A stretch of DNA of 64,000 nt from NCBI GenBank assembly GCA_027886185.1, contig WOAB01000041.1, positions 1,116,001 through 1,180,000 of the forward strand, given 5' to 3'. Below are positions 23,481 to 34,393 of the stretch, in pieces. How positions within the stretch are numbered: the stretch's first letter is position 1; each line of letters begins with the position of its first letter. The translations under genes were made by a program, and so were the position numbers. The DNA is from Rheum nobile (taxonomy: Eukaryota > Streptophyta > Magnoliopsida > Caryophyllales > Polygonaceae). Below the pieces are notes generated by a model, which was given only the letters and a program-made list of their open reading frames with translations, was not told the origin of the DNA and did no database searches.

Positions 23481-23880
23481 TAAGAAATTAAAATATTCAC
23501 ATATTAAAGAAAGATATTCATACAAAATGGACGATATTCAAGAAACAATGACAAAAGCAACAAGAATGAATTTACAATTCTGCAAATTTGCAAAGCATTA
23601 GGACACACTTGATCAATATTCATAAACAGATGATCGATATTCATGAACGATGTGAAAATCGCTGAATGAGGTGAACGAATTTGCAGTTCCTTTAGAGAAA
23701 TTTACAGGTCCGGCTATGGAGGCTTTTGCTTCCATTCAACCTACTATGAAGGATGATGAACACTATGTTGGGAATGATTGTGCAGAAGATCTCGTAATCT
23801 CTCTCCTCCAATCTTATCCTTTTTTAGAGTTTTTTAATTAAGATATTTTGTAATACCTAATTTCAGCCCTACTGATATGT
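23481..23880. other. AT-rich DNA with scattered 'gatattca' words
   Basis: The array decays into this stretch. No reading frame, RNA gene or element end seen. Confidence 0.4.
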
Positions 23881-25190
23881 AAACATGCACACCATATCCC
23901 CCAAAACTCTCTTAATCCAACCCTTTATTATCTCTCAATCCAACGCTCTCTATTCATCCTCCGTTTTACCACAACAATTGCTTTTATCAGAATATGTGTA
24001 TATATGAACACATAGCTCAAAACGGATGCACATACAGCATAAAAAGGACACTTATATTGGTGCACATTGTTCTATAAACAGATTCACCCATAAGTTAGGA
24101 TAAATAAACACACAAGCAAATATATATTCACACATAGCTCAAAACTAACGTACACATAGCTCACAAAATACAAACTGCATTAATGCACACTGCTCTAAAA
24201 AGCTTACAAACACATAGTTGCAAAATCGTGAACATATAATTGCAAACATATGAACACATGGAGACATAATTATAAACAAGTAGTTGCAAACGTATGAACA
24301 CATAGATAAAAACATATGCACACATGAACACATAGTTACCAATATATGAAAACATAGATGAAATGCACACATGAGTTATCTATATATGTACAATGGCGGA
24401 GCTAGAGAATTCTGAAACAGGGGGCACAAGAATAATATTATATTATATTAATATTAAACAAAAGTAGCTATAAATAATATCAATATTCATAAGACATGCA
24501 TTCTCACTTCGAGCTCTTTTTTTCCTTGATGTACCAACATTGATCTTCATCAACATTTTCACATTCATTAGAATAACCGGAGACTCCACACTGGAAAATG
24601 ACAATCTCTTACTCCGCACAACAAATTTGTCCATATTTCTACTCAGAATAATTCAATTTAACACAAGTTCAATTGAAACGTCAATCAAATAAAATTAAGT
24701 TTGATCTATAAACAAATTCATTCAAGCAAATTTATACCTGAATCTATACCCGACCTATCTCGATTTGAATTCATAAGATCGAAAATGGGTTGTTGTTTCA
24801 GAATTTAAATCGAGATGGTTTGAGTATGGATTTGGGTGGGGACCATAATACCCCTAAATTCAGGGGGACTCACCGAAATTTCCCTTAAATAATTAATATA
24901 ACAAACCAAAAAATCGGGAATGAAAGGGGGCACCAAACCCCATGGCCCTCCTCAGTTTCGCCTCTGTATATGTACATATAGTCTATATTATCCGCACACA
25001 TATTATTTTATATGAACATCTAAGCAAAGAGCGTTATGAACCTATTAGCAAACATATATAAACATTTAAATAGACAAGTATAAACACATGCAAACATATG
25101 AACACACAAACTAACTAATTGAACACATATGCATACAGATTTGAACTCATAAACAAATAGGTATAAAACATAGGCAAACATGTAGCCCCG
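23881..25190. repeat. Motif-rich block of 'aacacatag / aaacatatgaacaca' units, interrupted by a hAT MITE
   Basis: Short words such as 'gaacacatag', 'cacatagctcaaaac' and 'aaacatatg' recur irregularly from 24000 to 24380 and again from 24985 to 25170. The hAT MITE (24391-24966) splits the block. The left edge ('tctctcaatccaacgctctct…cctccgttttacc', ~23930) resembles ends of MULE-type MITEs, but no matching right end was found. Confidence 0.5.
24391..24966 (-). mobile_element. Non-autonomous hAT element (576 bp), copy 1
   Basis: Imperfect terminal inverted repeats CAATGGCGGAGC / CAGAGGCGAAAC, flanked by a perfect 8-bp target duplication TATATGTA at 24383-24390 and 24967-24974, which is diagnostic of hAT. 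On the minus strand it keeps a 63-codon frame (24634-24443) beginning MDKFVVRSKRLS and containing 'NVGTSRKKRARSENAC'. This resembles the N-terminus of plant hAT transposases; the catalytic remainder is absent. The other copy is at 48969-49588. Confidence 0.85.
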
Positions 25191-25389
25191 ATTTAGGGTT
25201 GAGTTGTCATATTCCTTAGCGGTATTTGTTGTTGGAGTTCTTCTTCGTCATATATTGTTCTTTTACTATTGTTAAGGATCCTACTAGAACAAGCCCGACC
25301 CAAGGGGGTGGCCAAGATGGGCGACCGTCCAGGGCCCATCGAAGAAGAGGCCCATGTTAAATTGTTACTATGTGTGTTTTTTGTAAATA

Positions 25390-25480
25390 CCTCACATAAA
25401 GCATAGCTTGGCTCAATAGTAAAAGAGTGTGAGTTTTTCCTTTACTTTTATAATAAGGTTATGAGTTCAAATCTTATATC
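25390..25480 (+). other. Possible tRNA-derived SINE head
   Basis: 'ttggctcaatagt' resembles a Pol III A box and 'gagttcaaatc' about 50 bp later resembles a B box. No poly(A)/(T) tail or target duplication was identified. The preceding 25270-25350 stretch is GGGCCC-rich and unassigned. Confidence 0.3.
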
Positions 25481-25739
25481 TTACTCTCTTAGATATTTAA
25501 TTGTATGAGCCCCTTTATCTTTTTATTTGAAAAGAATAAATTGTAGCTTTTGATTTTTTCATTTACTAATTTTAAATGAGAATGGGAATGCTTTATTTCT
25601 TTTCAAAATTTACTTTTATCTCCTTTATTACTATTGTTTATTTGTATAATTTTTTCAATTAGATTGTTGTTGTATTAATCCTTCAAAATATAGACAAGAA
25701 AAGGTTAAATTAACACTTGCATTATTTTATAAGGAAAAA

Positions 25740-27290
25740 AATAGGTTGGCTAAATCATCCTAGCACATCCTTATGGATGAGAGCTTGAAGCTCTAAATCA
25801 GACCAAAGACTCGTAAAGCAGGAAGAATGACCAAGGCAAGCAATCCAACCAGCAACATGATTAACTTCACGAAAGACATGACCAAAGATGACTTCAGAGA
25901 AAAAAAGCAGATTAAAGCAGATGTCCACTATCACCATTTCCATTTCCCAAGGGCAGGGCCATACACATGTAAGAACATTAACCACACATAGATTATAGCC
26001 CTCAATGCAAATATTTTTAAGACCAAGTGCTTTAGCTTAAAGGACACCCCGTCAGAGAGCATACGCCTCCACCATGATGGCGTTGATGTTGCCACATTTT
26101 ATAATATGCATTTTTAATAGTTTTATCATTTTCATTTCTAATGATGAAGCCAGAAGACGCATTCCCATTGGTCAAACTAGATCCACCAAAATTGATTTTA
26201 TAGAATCCAGGGTGTGGTTTTTTTCCATCTCAAGTTTCTAATTTTCCTTGGTTATTTGTTTTTTCTGTTACTTTTTGTAATCTCATTTTCCGGATTGAAA
26301 TTTGAATTTTTCCAATTTTGAAGTTGCACTCTAATGAAGCTTTTAATGTCTCTGATCGGTTTAGAATAATCATGTTCAAATACTTTCCTGGTTCCTTTGG
26401 AACCATATACACCACCAAATAGTAGCTAATTCAGCAAACTCATTTTTAGTAATTTTAGTTGAGATTTCGTTTAGTAGCTCAATTGGTCTCTTATTATCTA
26501 GATTTATAGTATGGACCCTGTATGCCGATTAAAAACATTGATAACATCACTAGTGTGTGGGAATTTAATAAGGAATTGAGCAACATCTTCATATAAATTA
26601 TCACAAAACGTACATTGGAGTTGTATAGGCACACCTTTCATAGTCAACCTTTCTTTGGTAGGGAGTAATATTTATAATTTTCCATAAGAAGTTTTTGATT
26701 TTTGACACCACATTAAGTTTTGAGATCCAAGAAACGTCCACACACAAAAATGTTGTATTATTAGTAACCAGTCCAAAGGCAGACTTGGTGGAAAACCACC
26801 AGTTCTTACTTTGACGCGGTAAATACAATCCTGGATATCTTTTTCAGGATTGAAAAATGAGATATCATTAAAACTATATTATGGGGTAGAATCTTATCGA
26901 GTTGTATAATATTCCAACTTTATCATTTTTTTATAAATTGACTAGCAATTATCCCAACTTTATCATTTTTTATAAATTGACTAGCAATTATGAAAGAATA
27001 TTTTTCTTAGATCCATAAGTTTTTCCCATTGTCAAGAAGTATTTAAAATTTTTTAATATAATAAAAATTAGTACTAGATTTCAAATACTTTTCAGGCACA
27101 ATTTTAACTCATAGATTACTTGGTTCAACTAGAATTTTTCAAATGAGTTTGATTTAAAGTGATTGGTTTATAGCTTTAGCTTTTCTAATCCCAGCTAATC
27201 GACGAGGTGGATTTACCATTTTGTTCCAAAAAAAATTTCTATTAATTTTATCAAGTTCGATATAGATAAATGCAGGGAGCATAAAATTAT
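25740..27290 (-). pseudogene. 3' remnant of an L1-type LINE (RT end, zinc-binding region, RNase H)
   Basis: On the minus strand, in order: 'INRNFFWNK…RRLAGIRKAKAINQSL' (27260-27130, end of RT), 'KNWWFSTKSAFGLVTN…KLNVVSKIKNFLWKI' (26810-26640, the zf-RVT region following RT in plant LINEs), then 'RGVLWAKALGLKNICIEGYN' and 'FGHVFREVNHVAGWIACLG' (26070-25800, end of the RNase H domain). The frame is broken many times and the 5' half is missing. Non-functional. Confidence 0.75.
26914..26991. repeat. Tandem duplication of a 39-bp unit
   Basis: 'aactttatcattttt' through 'gactagcaattat' occurs twice in a row with only a T-run length difference: a recent local duplication inside the LINE remnant. 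Confidence 0.85.
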
Positions 27291-27514
27291 TTTTATATAG
27301 ATAAATTAACGCTTGCATTGTTTATACATCACTTATCTTAATCTTTTAAAAATTTCACTTTAATATTGCAAGTGTGGGGGCTAGATATTTAGTATAAACT
27401 AGTTTCTTCCTGTAATATTTTATACTTCACATATTTCTTTTATTTTCTTTTCTGACTTAAGTCTGACATGTGAGTAACTTTTTTAGTTTACATAAATCTT
27501 TTATTTTTCACTTT

Positions 27515-27547
27515 ACTAGTTACATGTGCGCCCGTGCTATCCACGGG
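27515..27547 (-). mobile_element. Putative Helitron 3' end
   Basis: Minus strand: hairpin CCCGTG-gatag-CACGGG, 11 nt, then CTAGT. A GC hairpin shortly before CTRR followed by T is the Helitron terminus. The 5' end to the right was not found, so the size is unknown; the copia element at 28083 may lie inside it. Confidence 0.45.
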
Positions 27548-28077
27548 TCATGGCATGTTTAATTCAATATGTTGTTTACATTTATTATTAGAATAGTTGA
27601 TACTTTAATATATTAGTGTATTTTATAAAATTTGTACAGTCAAATCTATAAGAATTTACAATATGTTTCTAAATATTGAAACAATATATATGAGGTATTC
27701 CATTATGCATTAGTAATCACGATGTTATTAATGTAAAATGAGATGAAACAAAATCACTTTGTCAACTTTATAACAACAATTATATAATTCTATCTCATAT
27801 CAAATTGTTATAAAGAAGTAACTTAAATATTTATTATTTAGGTGTTATTTGAAGTGTTATTTAAAGAGTTACTTTCATTTAAAAAAATAATGGACTTTTT
27901 ACCATGCTTTCAAGATGTTTTATTGAATTTTTAAATTCTTAATTTTATAATGATTATATTGGTTGATCTTTTAGATATATTAGTGTAATTTTATAAAATT
28001 ATGTATAGTCAATATATCATCACATCACAAAAATTGTGTATTTCATCTCATACTCAATTACTTACTAGTTACTACTT
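27548..28077. other. AT-rich DNA, nothing recognised
   Basis: No reading frame, RNA gene or element end seen. Possibly the body of the Helitron ending at 27515. Confidence 0.4.
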
Positions 28078-28082
28078 ATAAG

Positions 28083-28653
28083 TGTTAGGATTCGAACGTA
28101 GTAACGACAAGAAAACAGACAAAAGAACACAAGAATTGTTAACCCAGTTCGTCAACAATTGACTACGTCTGGGGGCACTACCAAGCCAGGATACTTTTCT
28201 CTCTTTAGAATGTGATAAACGACGACTTCAACTTAAGATTACAATCGATCAACTAGGGTTTAAATAGCAAGACACGGATTAACCTAATGGGCCTTAAAAC
28301 ACAACACGTGATAACTGGCCCAGCGCCCACCGCGGGGCAGCAGCCCCCACCGCGGGGCGGTGACTCCCACCGCGGGGCGGTGACTCCCATCGCGGGGCGG
28401 TGACTCCCATCGCGGGGCGGTGACTCCCACCGCGGGGCGGTGACCCCCACCGCGGGGCGGTGACCCCCACCGCGGGGCTTCCACCGCGGGGCGGCAATCC
28501 TACCGCGACCCGGCGGTAACTCTCAGTTAATCCTCTCAGGAGAATCGGCGTCTGACGCGGGGCGTCCACTTCACCGCGACCCGGTGACAGCCCTCAGTTG
28601 CCTTCTCTACTTGACGTGCAAACCTTTACTCATCAGGCTCCATAAACCCAATA
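28083..28653 (-). repeat. Copia 3' LTR (571 bp) with a 9-unit GC-rich array
   Basis: It starts TGTTAGGATTCG and ends CCCAATA (C to T in the final CA). On the minus strand a polypurine tract (AGGTGGGAGAT) precedes it. It differs from the other LTR mainly by extra copies of the internal repeat. Confidence 0.9.
28325..28497. repeat. 20-bp tandem repeat 'ccaccgcggggcggtgactc' in the copia LTR
   Basis: About nine units against four in the partner LTR (31680-31765). This accounts for the 94-bp LTR length difference. Units contain inverted CCGCCCCGCGG-like words. Confidence 0.9.
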
Positions 28654-28734
28654 ATCTCCCACCTGGAGACTGACTTCAATCATAATCTTTCTCCTCTTCA
28701 ACCCATAGCTGGTAGTAGTGCCAAGCCTTTCAAC

Positions 28735-29331
28735 TCAGTTACCAAGGACAGTTGAAGCCATGCAAAGCTTCAACTTCTCTAAGGTCACAACCTTAGTCAG
28801 CATGTCTACAGGATTCTCAGTTCCACGAATCTTCATCAACTGCAGGACCTTGCGTGTCTTTTGCGTCACAGCCAACCTTGCTTTGTAACGCTTGCTTCCA
28901 TCCGCCTTCTCCTTGATTCTGTAAGCCCACTTGTTATGCCATGCCTTCTTGCCTGCTGGAAGCTCAACTAGCTCCCAGGTTCCGTTGGTCACCAACGAAT
29001 CCATCTCATCATCCATAGCGAGCTTCCACTCGCTCACATGTTCTCCACGAGATGCCTGTGCATAACACTCTGGCTCTCCACCATCTGTCAGCAACACATA
29101 GTAGTTTGAAGGCGAATACCTATCAGGCGATCCACGCTCTCTGGTGGACCTCCGCAGCGGAATCACTGGGGTACTCGGCTCCTCCTCAGTCACGGCCTCC
29201 TGGTCTCCACGAGACTCCTTGCTCCCACCCGAGTTTGAGATATCTAACTCAATAGTCTCAGGCTCAGGACTAGCTGTTTCTGACGCACCCAGACTATCCT
29301 TGTACATCACCTGCTCATTGAACACGACGTA
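28735..29331 (-). pseudogene. Copia pol, end of integrase linker fused to the last RNase H segment
   Basis: It follows the integrase frame after a TGA at 29334-29332 (CGA to TGA: 'KIIRS*YVVFNEQVMYKD'). It includes the linker and the start of RT ('WELVELPAGKKAWHNKWAYRIKEKADGSKRYKARLAV'), then jumps in frame near 28860 to the pol C-terminus ('VLQLMKIRGTENPVDMLTKVV…KLCMAS'). The YVDD box, the rest of RT and most of RNase H are missing. The deletion keeps the frame. Confidence 0.85.
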
Positions 29332-30066
29332 TCAACTGCGAATAATCTTCCTGCTCTGCTCGTCCCAGAACCGGTATCCGAAATCATCCCCACCATATCC
29401 AATAAACGTGCACTTGACAGACTTTGCATCCAGCTTGCTTCTCTCAACTGGAGCAATATGAACATATGAGACACACCCAAATATCCGAAGGAAAGACAAA
29501 TTTACCTCTTTGCCACTCCAGGCTTCCTCTGGTATCCCATTCTCCAAGGGAGTTGATGGCCCTCGATTGATCAAGAATGCAGCAGTGTTGACTGCATCCG
29601 CCCAGAACATCTTTGGAAGCCCACACTTCAGCCTCATGCTCCTAGCACGCTCATTCAGGGTCATGTTCATACGTTCAGCGATGCCGTTCTCCTGAGGGGT
29701 TTCTTTCAAGGTTTTCTCCATGCGAATCCCATTCTCCGCACAAAACTCCTTGAACTCACGAAGCTCATACTCCCCACCATTGTCAGATCTCAAGCACTTC
29801 ACCTTAAGACCTGTCTCAGTCTCTACTAGAACCTTCCACTTTCTGAAAGAATCGAATGCATCAGATTTTTGCTTCAGAAAATAGACCCATACCTTTCTTG
29901 TGGCGTCGTCAATGAAGGTCATGTAGTATGACGCTCCACCCAGAGATGTCACAGGTGCTGGTCCCCATAAGTCATTGTGGATCAACACCAACTTCTGCTT
30001 CTTCCGAGTTCTGCCACCCTTCGCAAAGCTAACCCTTTTTCTGCTTTTCGAGCACACAATCTTCAC
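29332..30066 (-). pseudogene. Copia integrase
   Basis: Catalytic core with DDE residues visible: 'HNDLWGP', 'SDNGGEY' and 'NGIAERMN' in correct order and spacing, followed by 'FWADAVNTAAFLINRGPSTPL' and the 'FGCVSYVHI…KCTFIGYG' segment. It would insert the cDNA. It is joined to the upstream Gag-Pro frame by a frameshift at about 30060 (after 'EKQKK'). Otherwise well preserved. Confidence 0.85.
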
Positions 30067-31408
30067 ACAGCCCGATCTCAATGGACTTAAGACCTGGCAG
30101 CAAACCCTTTGAACATAGCACCTGCATCCCTTTCTGACTCATGTGGCCCAGACGACAGTGCCACAAATCTGCATCACAGTTCACACATGCAACAACAATG
30201 CTATCACGGACGTTGCTCGTCATGTACAGCGTTCCCTCCTTCTTTCCACGAGCTACCACCATAGCTCCCTTGGTTATCTTCCAGCTGTTACAGCCGAAGG
30301 TTACTTCATAACCCTCGTCATCCAACTGGCCAATAGAAAGCAGGTTTCTCTTCAAGCCAGGAATGTGCCTCACTCCATGCAACTGCAGCACAGATCCGTT
30401 CGGCGCCTTGATCCTGACATCACCCTTCCCTACGATTTTCAAGGCCTCATCATCAGCAAGATAGACATTTCCAAAATCTCCAGAGGTGTAGCGATCCAAT
30501 ATATCAGCACTACTGCAAGAATGAAACGAGGCTCCAGAGTCTAACACCCAAGACTCCAATGGACTGCTCGCGCTCAGAATAGATGCATCTGCAGTGGTTT
30601 CTGTCGTTGAATCGCTCAGAGTCAACGCGTCAGCAATATCTTCACTGGCTGAATTTGCTGACTTGTTCTTCAACGGTGCTTTACATTCACTCTTGTAATG
30701 ACCGTTTTCATCACAATTCCAACACTTGATCTTGCTCTTGTCCTTGGGCTTATCCTTCCCTTTAGACTTTGATCTGCCATGATTCGACTTCCTAGAGTCT
30801 GACCTCCCCCTGCTATCCGTATTCAAGGCTGATCCAGAAGTAGAACCTAACGCCTTCTTGCGAATTTCTTCGCTGATAATCAGATCCCTCACTTCATCAA
30901 ACTTGATCTTTGCCTTCCCCGCCGAAGCACTAACAGTAGTAACTGTCCCGCTCCAACTCTCTGGTAAAGAAGACAGCAAGATTGGGGCTTGTACCTCATC
31001 GTCGAAATCAATCTCAACTGAACTCAGTTGGGCGATCGTCATGTTGAACTTGTTCAAGTGGTTGGTGACCGCTGTACTCTCCGTCATCCGCAGATTGAAC
31101 AACCGCCGCATCAGGTGAACCTTGTTCACCGCAGAAGGTTTCTCATACATCGCGAAAAGAATTTCCAGCATCCCCTTCGTCGTCTCTGCCTTGACCGTGT
31201 GATGTGCCACGTTCCTGGACAGCGATAGGCGGACCACGCTCATCGCTTTCCTGTCCAGCAACTTCCACTCGTCTTCCTTCATGTCTTACGGCTTCTCACC
31301 CAGCGGCAAATACAAATCTTTACCATACAGGTAATCCTCGATCTGCATCTTCCAGAATCCGAAGTCCGTTCCATCGAACTTCTCCACCGGTGATTTTCCG
31401 CTTCCCAT
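30029..31408 (-). pseudogene. Copia Gag and protease, one internal stop
   Basis: Start at MGSGKSPVEKFDGTDFGFWKMQ (31408), the conserved copia Gag opening, 20 nt after the primer site. A TAA at 31288-31286 follows 'LPLGEKP'. The frame continues with UBN2-type Gag, a zinc knuckle CWNCDENGHYKSEC (CX2CX4HX4C, ~30725-30684), the retropepsin centre 'WVLDSGASFHS' (~30550) and the pre-integrase H/C finger ('LWHCRLGHMS…CEDC'). The stop and the 3' frameshift disable the polyprotein. Confidence 0.85.
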
Positions 31409-31440
31409 CGTCACCTCCTGAACCTCGCTCTGATACCAGT

Positions 31441-31917
31441 TGTTGGGATTCGAACGTAGTAACGACAAGAAAACAGACAACAGAACACAAGAATTGTTAA
31501 CCCAGTTCGTCAAGAATTGACAATGTCTGGGGGCACTACCAAGCCAAGATACTTTTCTCTCTTTAGAATGTGATAAATGACGACTTCAACTTAAGATTAC
31601 AATCGATCAACTAGGGTTTAAATAGCAAGACACGGATTAACCTAATGGGCCTTAAAACACAACACGTGATAACTGGCCCAGCGCCCACCGCGGGGCAGCA
31701 GCCCCCACCGCGGGGCGATGACTCCCACCGCGGGGCGGTGACCCCCACCGTGGGGCGCCAATCCTACCGCGACCCGGCGGTAACTCTCAGTTAATCCTCT
31801 CAGGAGAATCGGCGTCTGACGCGGGGCGTCCACTTCACCGCGACCCGGCGACAGCCCTCAGTTGCCTTCTCTGCTTGCCGTGCAAATCTTTACTCGTCAG
31901 GCTCCATAAACCCAACA
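31441..31917 (-). repeat. Copia 5' LTR (477 bp)
   Basis: TGTTGGGATTCG…AAACCCAACA. It lies next to the primer site and has four copies of the GC-rich repeat. The duplication ATAAG follows. Confidence 0.92.
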
Positions 31918-31922
31918 ATAAG

Positions 31923-32387
31923 CTAGTATAAACTTCTATATATTGTTTAATTTCAAGTATTTTTTTAAAAGTTATTTTAAAGAATCAATATATGTACCTT
32001 TATTATATTGTTAGGAACTAATTATATATATATTCTCAATTGACAAGTATAGAATATATATACATTTTTTTGTAAAATAGTTGGTTATGAAGGAGGATTT
32101 AACATTTTTGAGATATTATAAAAAAATAACAAATATGTGCGCATTATAATATCTAACATGCCAAAAGAAGTATTAATGTATATACAATACAATTAGAAAG
32201 TTATAGCACCTTATAATAGGTTAAATTTTTTATTTATTTTTGTTTATATTTTATATTCTTATTCATGAATTCTAATTTTAATTTTAAGCACATTTTTTTA
32301 GAGTACTAACTTTATATTCTCAAACAAAAATTGTAAAATTAAAATTATGAACAAATCGCAAAATCTAAATTTTAAAAAATTCTAGAA
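31923..32387. other. AT-rich DNA, nothing recognised
   Basis: Very AT-rich. No frame, RNA gene or element end supported. Confidence 0.5.
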
Positions 32388-32397
32388 TTTAAAATTA

Positions 32398-32639
32398 GTG
32401 CGGTTCCGGTGCGGAGCACTCTTCCCGTGCGGACGTGCGGACATGCACTATAGGGCCTTATTTGTGCACTTTTGCAAAAAAAATTAAAAAATGCTTGGAA
32501 AAAAATTTGAAAAAGAATTTTTTTTTTTTTTTTTTTTGAAAAAGTGCACAAATAAGACGTTAAAATGCACAAATAAGGCCCTAAAGTGCATGCTCCGCAC
32601 GTCCGCACGGGAAGAGTGCTCCGCATATGATCCAAACTC
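32398..32639. mobile_element. Foldback MITE, 242 bp, about 110-bp inverted arms
   Basis: 'gcggagcactcttcccgtgc', 'ggacgtgcgga' and 'agggccttatttgtgca' occur in the left arm and again, reverse-complemented, in the right arm, separated by an A/T-rich loop. Flanks TTTAAAATTA at 32388-32397 and 32640-32649 are a 10-bp direct repeat (9 bp if one base is by chance), pointing to a MULE-type insertion. Transcripts would fold into a long hairpin. Confidence 0.8.
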
Positions 32640-32649
32640 TTTAAAATTA

Positions 32650-33128
32650 TATTTACTTTTTCCATTTATTTATCCTTTAGCTCATTTTATATAAGATATT
32701 GTATTTGAACATAAGAAATTATAATTTATTAAATTAACAGTTATTTAGTCTCATTATCTTTAATTTAAGGGCTTTAGAATATGTTTGATGTTAAATATAT
32801 TTTTATCGCTTCTAAAATATTTACTATTGAAAAAAAAATTACTTTTGAGCGGGGGAAAACTTGATAATGAATGAGTACATTTATTGCATGAAATGTTTAT
32901 TATAGATTATTTCAATTTTATTGTGTAACTCTCAATATGTTTAGCTGGATTATTAAACATTTTTGCCGGTATTTTAAATAAAAATATAAAAACAATTATA
33001 TCTATTTTATCCCGGGACCACTAAAGATTAGGACGGGGGACTGCTTTCCTTTCCTCGATCCTATACATATACGAATCGATTCTAGTCTAATCCATGTCCT
33101 TCTCTCCCTTATCTCTCTTTCAGGAATC
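32650..33128 (+). other. 5' flank of the WSD-like pseudogene
   Basis: AT-rich upstream DNA. The last ~120 bp are C/T-rich with 'atcctatacatatacg', possibly the old leader. No TATA box could be called with confidence. Confidence 0.35.
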
Positions 33129-33403
33129 ATGCAGGATACTGATTCCTCTTCAGGAAGGAGTGAGATGAGGCAAAGGCTGAAGCCCATAGCCACCAAGATT
33201 ACTGGCGGCGGCGGGGTGGTGGTGGAGGAGGAGACAGCGGTGGAAGAGCCGATGAGCCCCGGGTCGAGGATGTTCCATGAGAAGGACTTCAACGTACACG
33301 TGCTGGCCATAATCGGGTGCAAAACTAAGGTGGACATTGACATCCTCAACGCCAATTTCCCAAGCACTCTTCTTAAGCACCCTCTCGTTTTTCTAGCGTT
33401 GTG
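33129..33403 (+). pseudogene. WSD/DGAT-like acyltransferase pseudogene, exon 1
   Basis: The family makes wax esters (and some triacylglycerol) from acyl-CoA and alcohols at the ER. Exon 1 starts MQDTDSSSGRSEMRQ and carries the family's N-terminal signature 'EEPMSPGSRMFHEKDFNVHVLAIIGCKT…TLLKHP'. A 2-nt duplication (ccTCTCg) after KHP shifts the frame. Without it the exon would read KHPRFSSVV and end in phase 0 at a good donor (gtg|gtaagt, 33404), joining exon 2 'VGDATKGEKLRWV'. So the gene is inactivated here. Intron 1 is 17 kb because of nested transposons. Confidence 0.85.
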
Positions 33404-33479
33404 GTAAGTTTTGTTTCTTCGTTTATTAATTAAAAAATACTCCTTGTTACATGTTCATACGAATGATTTTGGGTGATGA

Positions 33480-33546
33480 CTAGCGGTTGAGCTTCGATCG
33501 GTAGAGTTTAACTCCATAGAGTTGGACAAATAATGACCCTGAGATT
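33480..33546 (+). repeat. Left arm of a long-separated inverted repeat in intron 1
   Basis: 'cggttgagcttcgatcggtagagttt…tagagttggacaaataatgaccctgagatttta' (in pieces) is matched by the reverse complement of 45589-45665. Probably the TIRs of an old ~1-kb element into which the Helitron later moved. Confidence 0.55.
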
Positions 33547-34393
33547 TTAATTAATGGTCAAATCAATTCATTCCTACTAAACTTAAAAGGAAAGTATTTA
33601 TATTTGACTAATTAAAACTATTAAAACAAAATTATTCCAAATTTATATTTCCTTCTGCTTTTAAGTTTCCTTTCTACACTTTGGTTAACCCTCCTCCCCA
33701 AATTCGTTTCATTGTCTGCTCCCATGGTGTTCGTGCTCTTTTCTTTCCCCCTCTTCAAATTTTGGTGTAAATATCATACGTATTATGTAATCGTAATATT
33801 TTAGTTCCTCTGAACTTTGATCCGTTCATACCCCTACAAAATAGTTGCGCGCATGATAGTTTATTACAATATTATTCTTGATTTTTTTTGTTGCAAAGGA
33901 GGGTAATACCCATTTATTTCATAATATGGTGAAGTTCTTGATTTAGTACTCAGTATTCTTCCAAATTCCAACTCACCCATCTTAACTAATCAAACCTAGA
34001 TCGAAATTGACTTACCAGTGAATTATATGGTTCAATACCAAGTTATAATCAAGAGCAACGAAAATGATTGTCAATACTCTAAAAGTTGAAAATTGAGAAT
34101 TAGAAGTAATCATGATGAATCTACTATATATATACTAAACTATAACTTAATTACGCCACATGACACCTCCTTATTAAAACTGCCATATGTCATATTTTTC
34201 AATTTTTCACTTTCTAAAATAAATTTAATTATAAATCAAAGATTTTTTTCCTAAACCTATCACTAAACTCTTCCTACTTTAAATACAAATCAAGCACAAA
34301 GATTACATGTTAATCATAAAGATTACAAATCCAAAATTATCTATTTACATGGATGATTAATTGAGATAAGAAATTATGATCCAAATCTGATTT

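Larger units (their letters stand above)
28083..31917 (-). mobile_element. Ty1/copia element (Tork-like) with LTRs and TSD, lacking RT/RNase H core
   Basis: LTRs at 28083-28653 and 31441-31917 (TGTTRGGATTCG…AAACCCAAYA) are flanked by a perfect duplication ATAAG (28078-28082, 31918-31922). The primer site TGGTATCAGAGC (minus strand, about 31439-31428) adjoins the right LTR, so the element reads leftward. Gag, protease and integrase are present. The RT and RNase H core is deleted. At 3.8 kb it is about 1.3 kb shorter than I would expect for an intact element. Outer LTR sequences are very alike, pointing to recent insertion. Confidence 0.92.

Noticed and set aside
28253..28569. Minus-strand frames with 'PRWE.PPRDGSHRPA' repeats
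   Set aside because: Translation of the 20-bp LTR array in three frames; not a protein.
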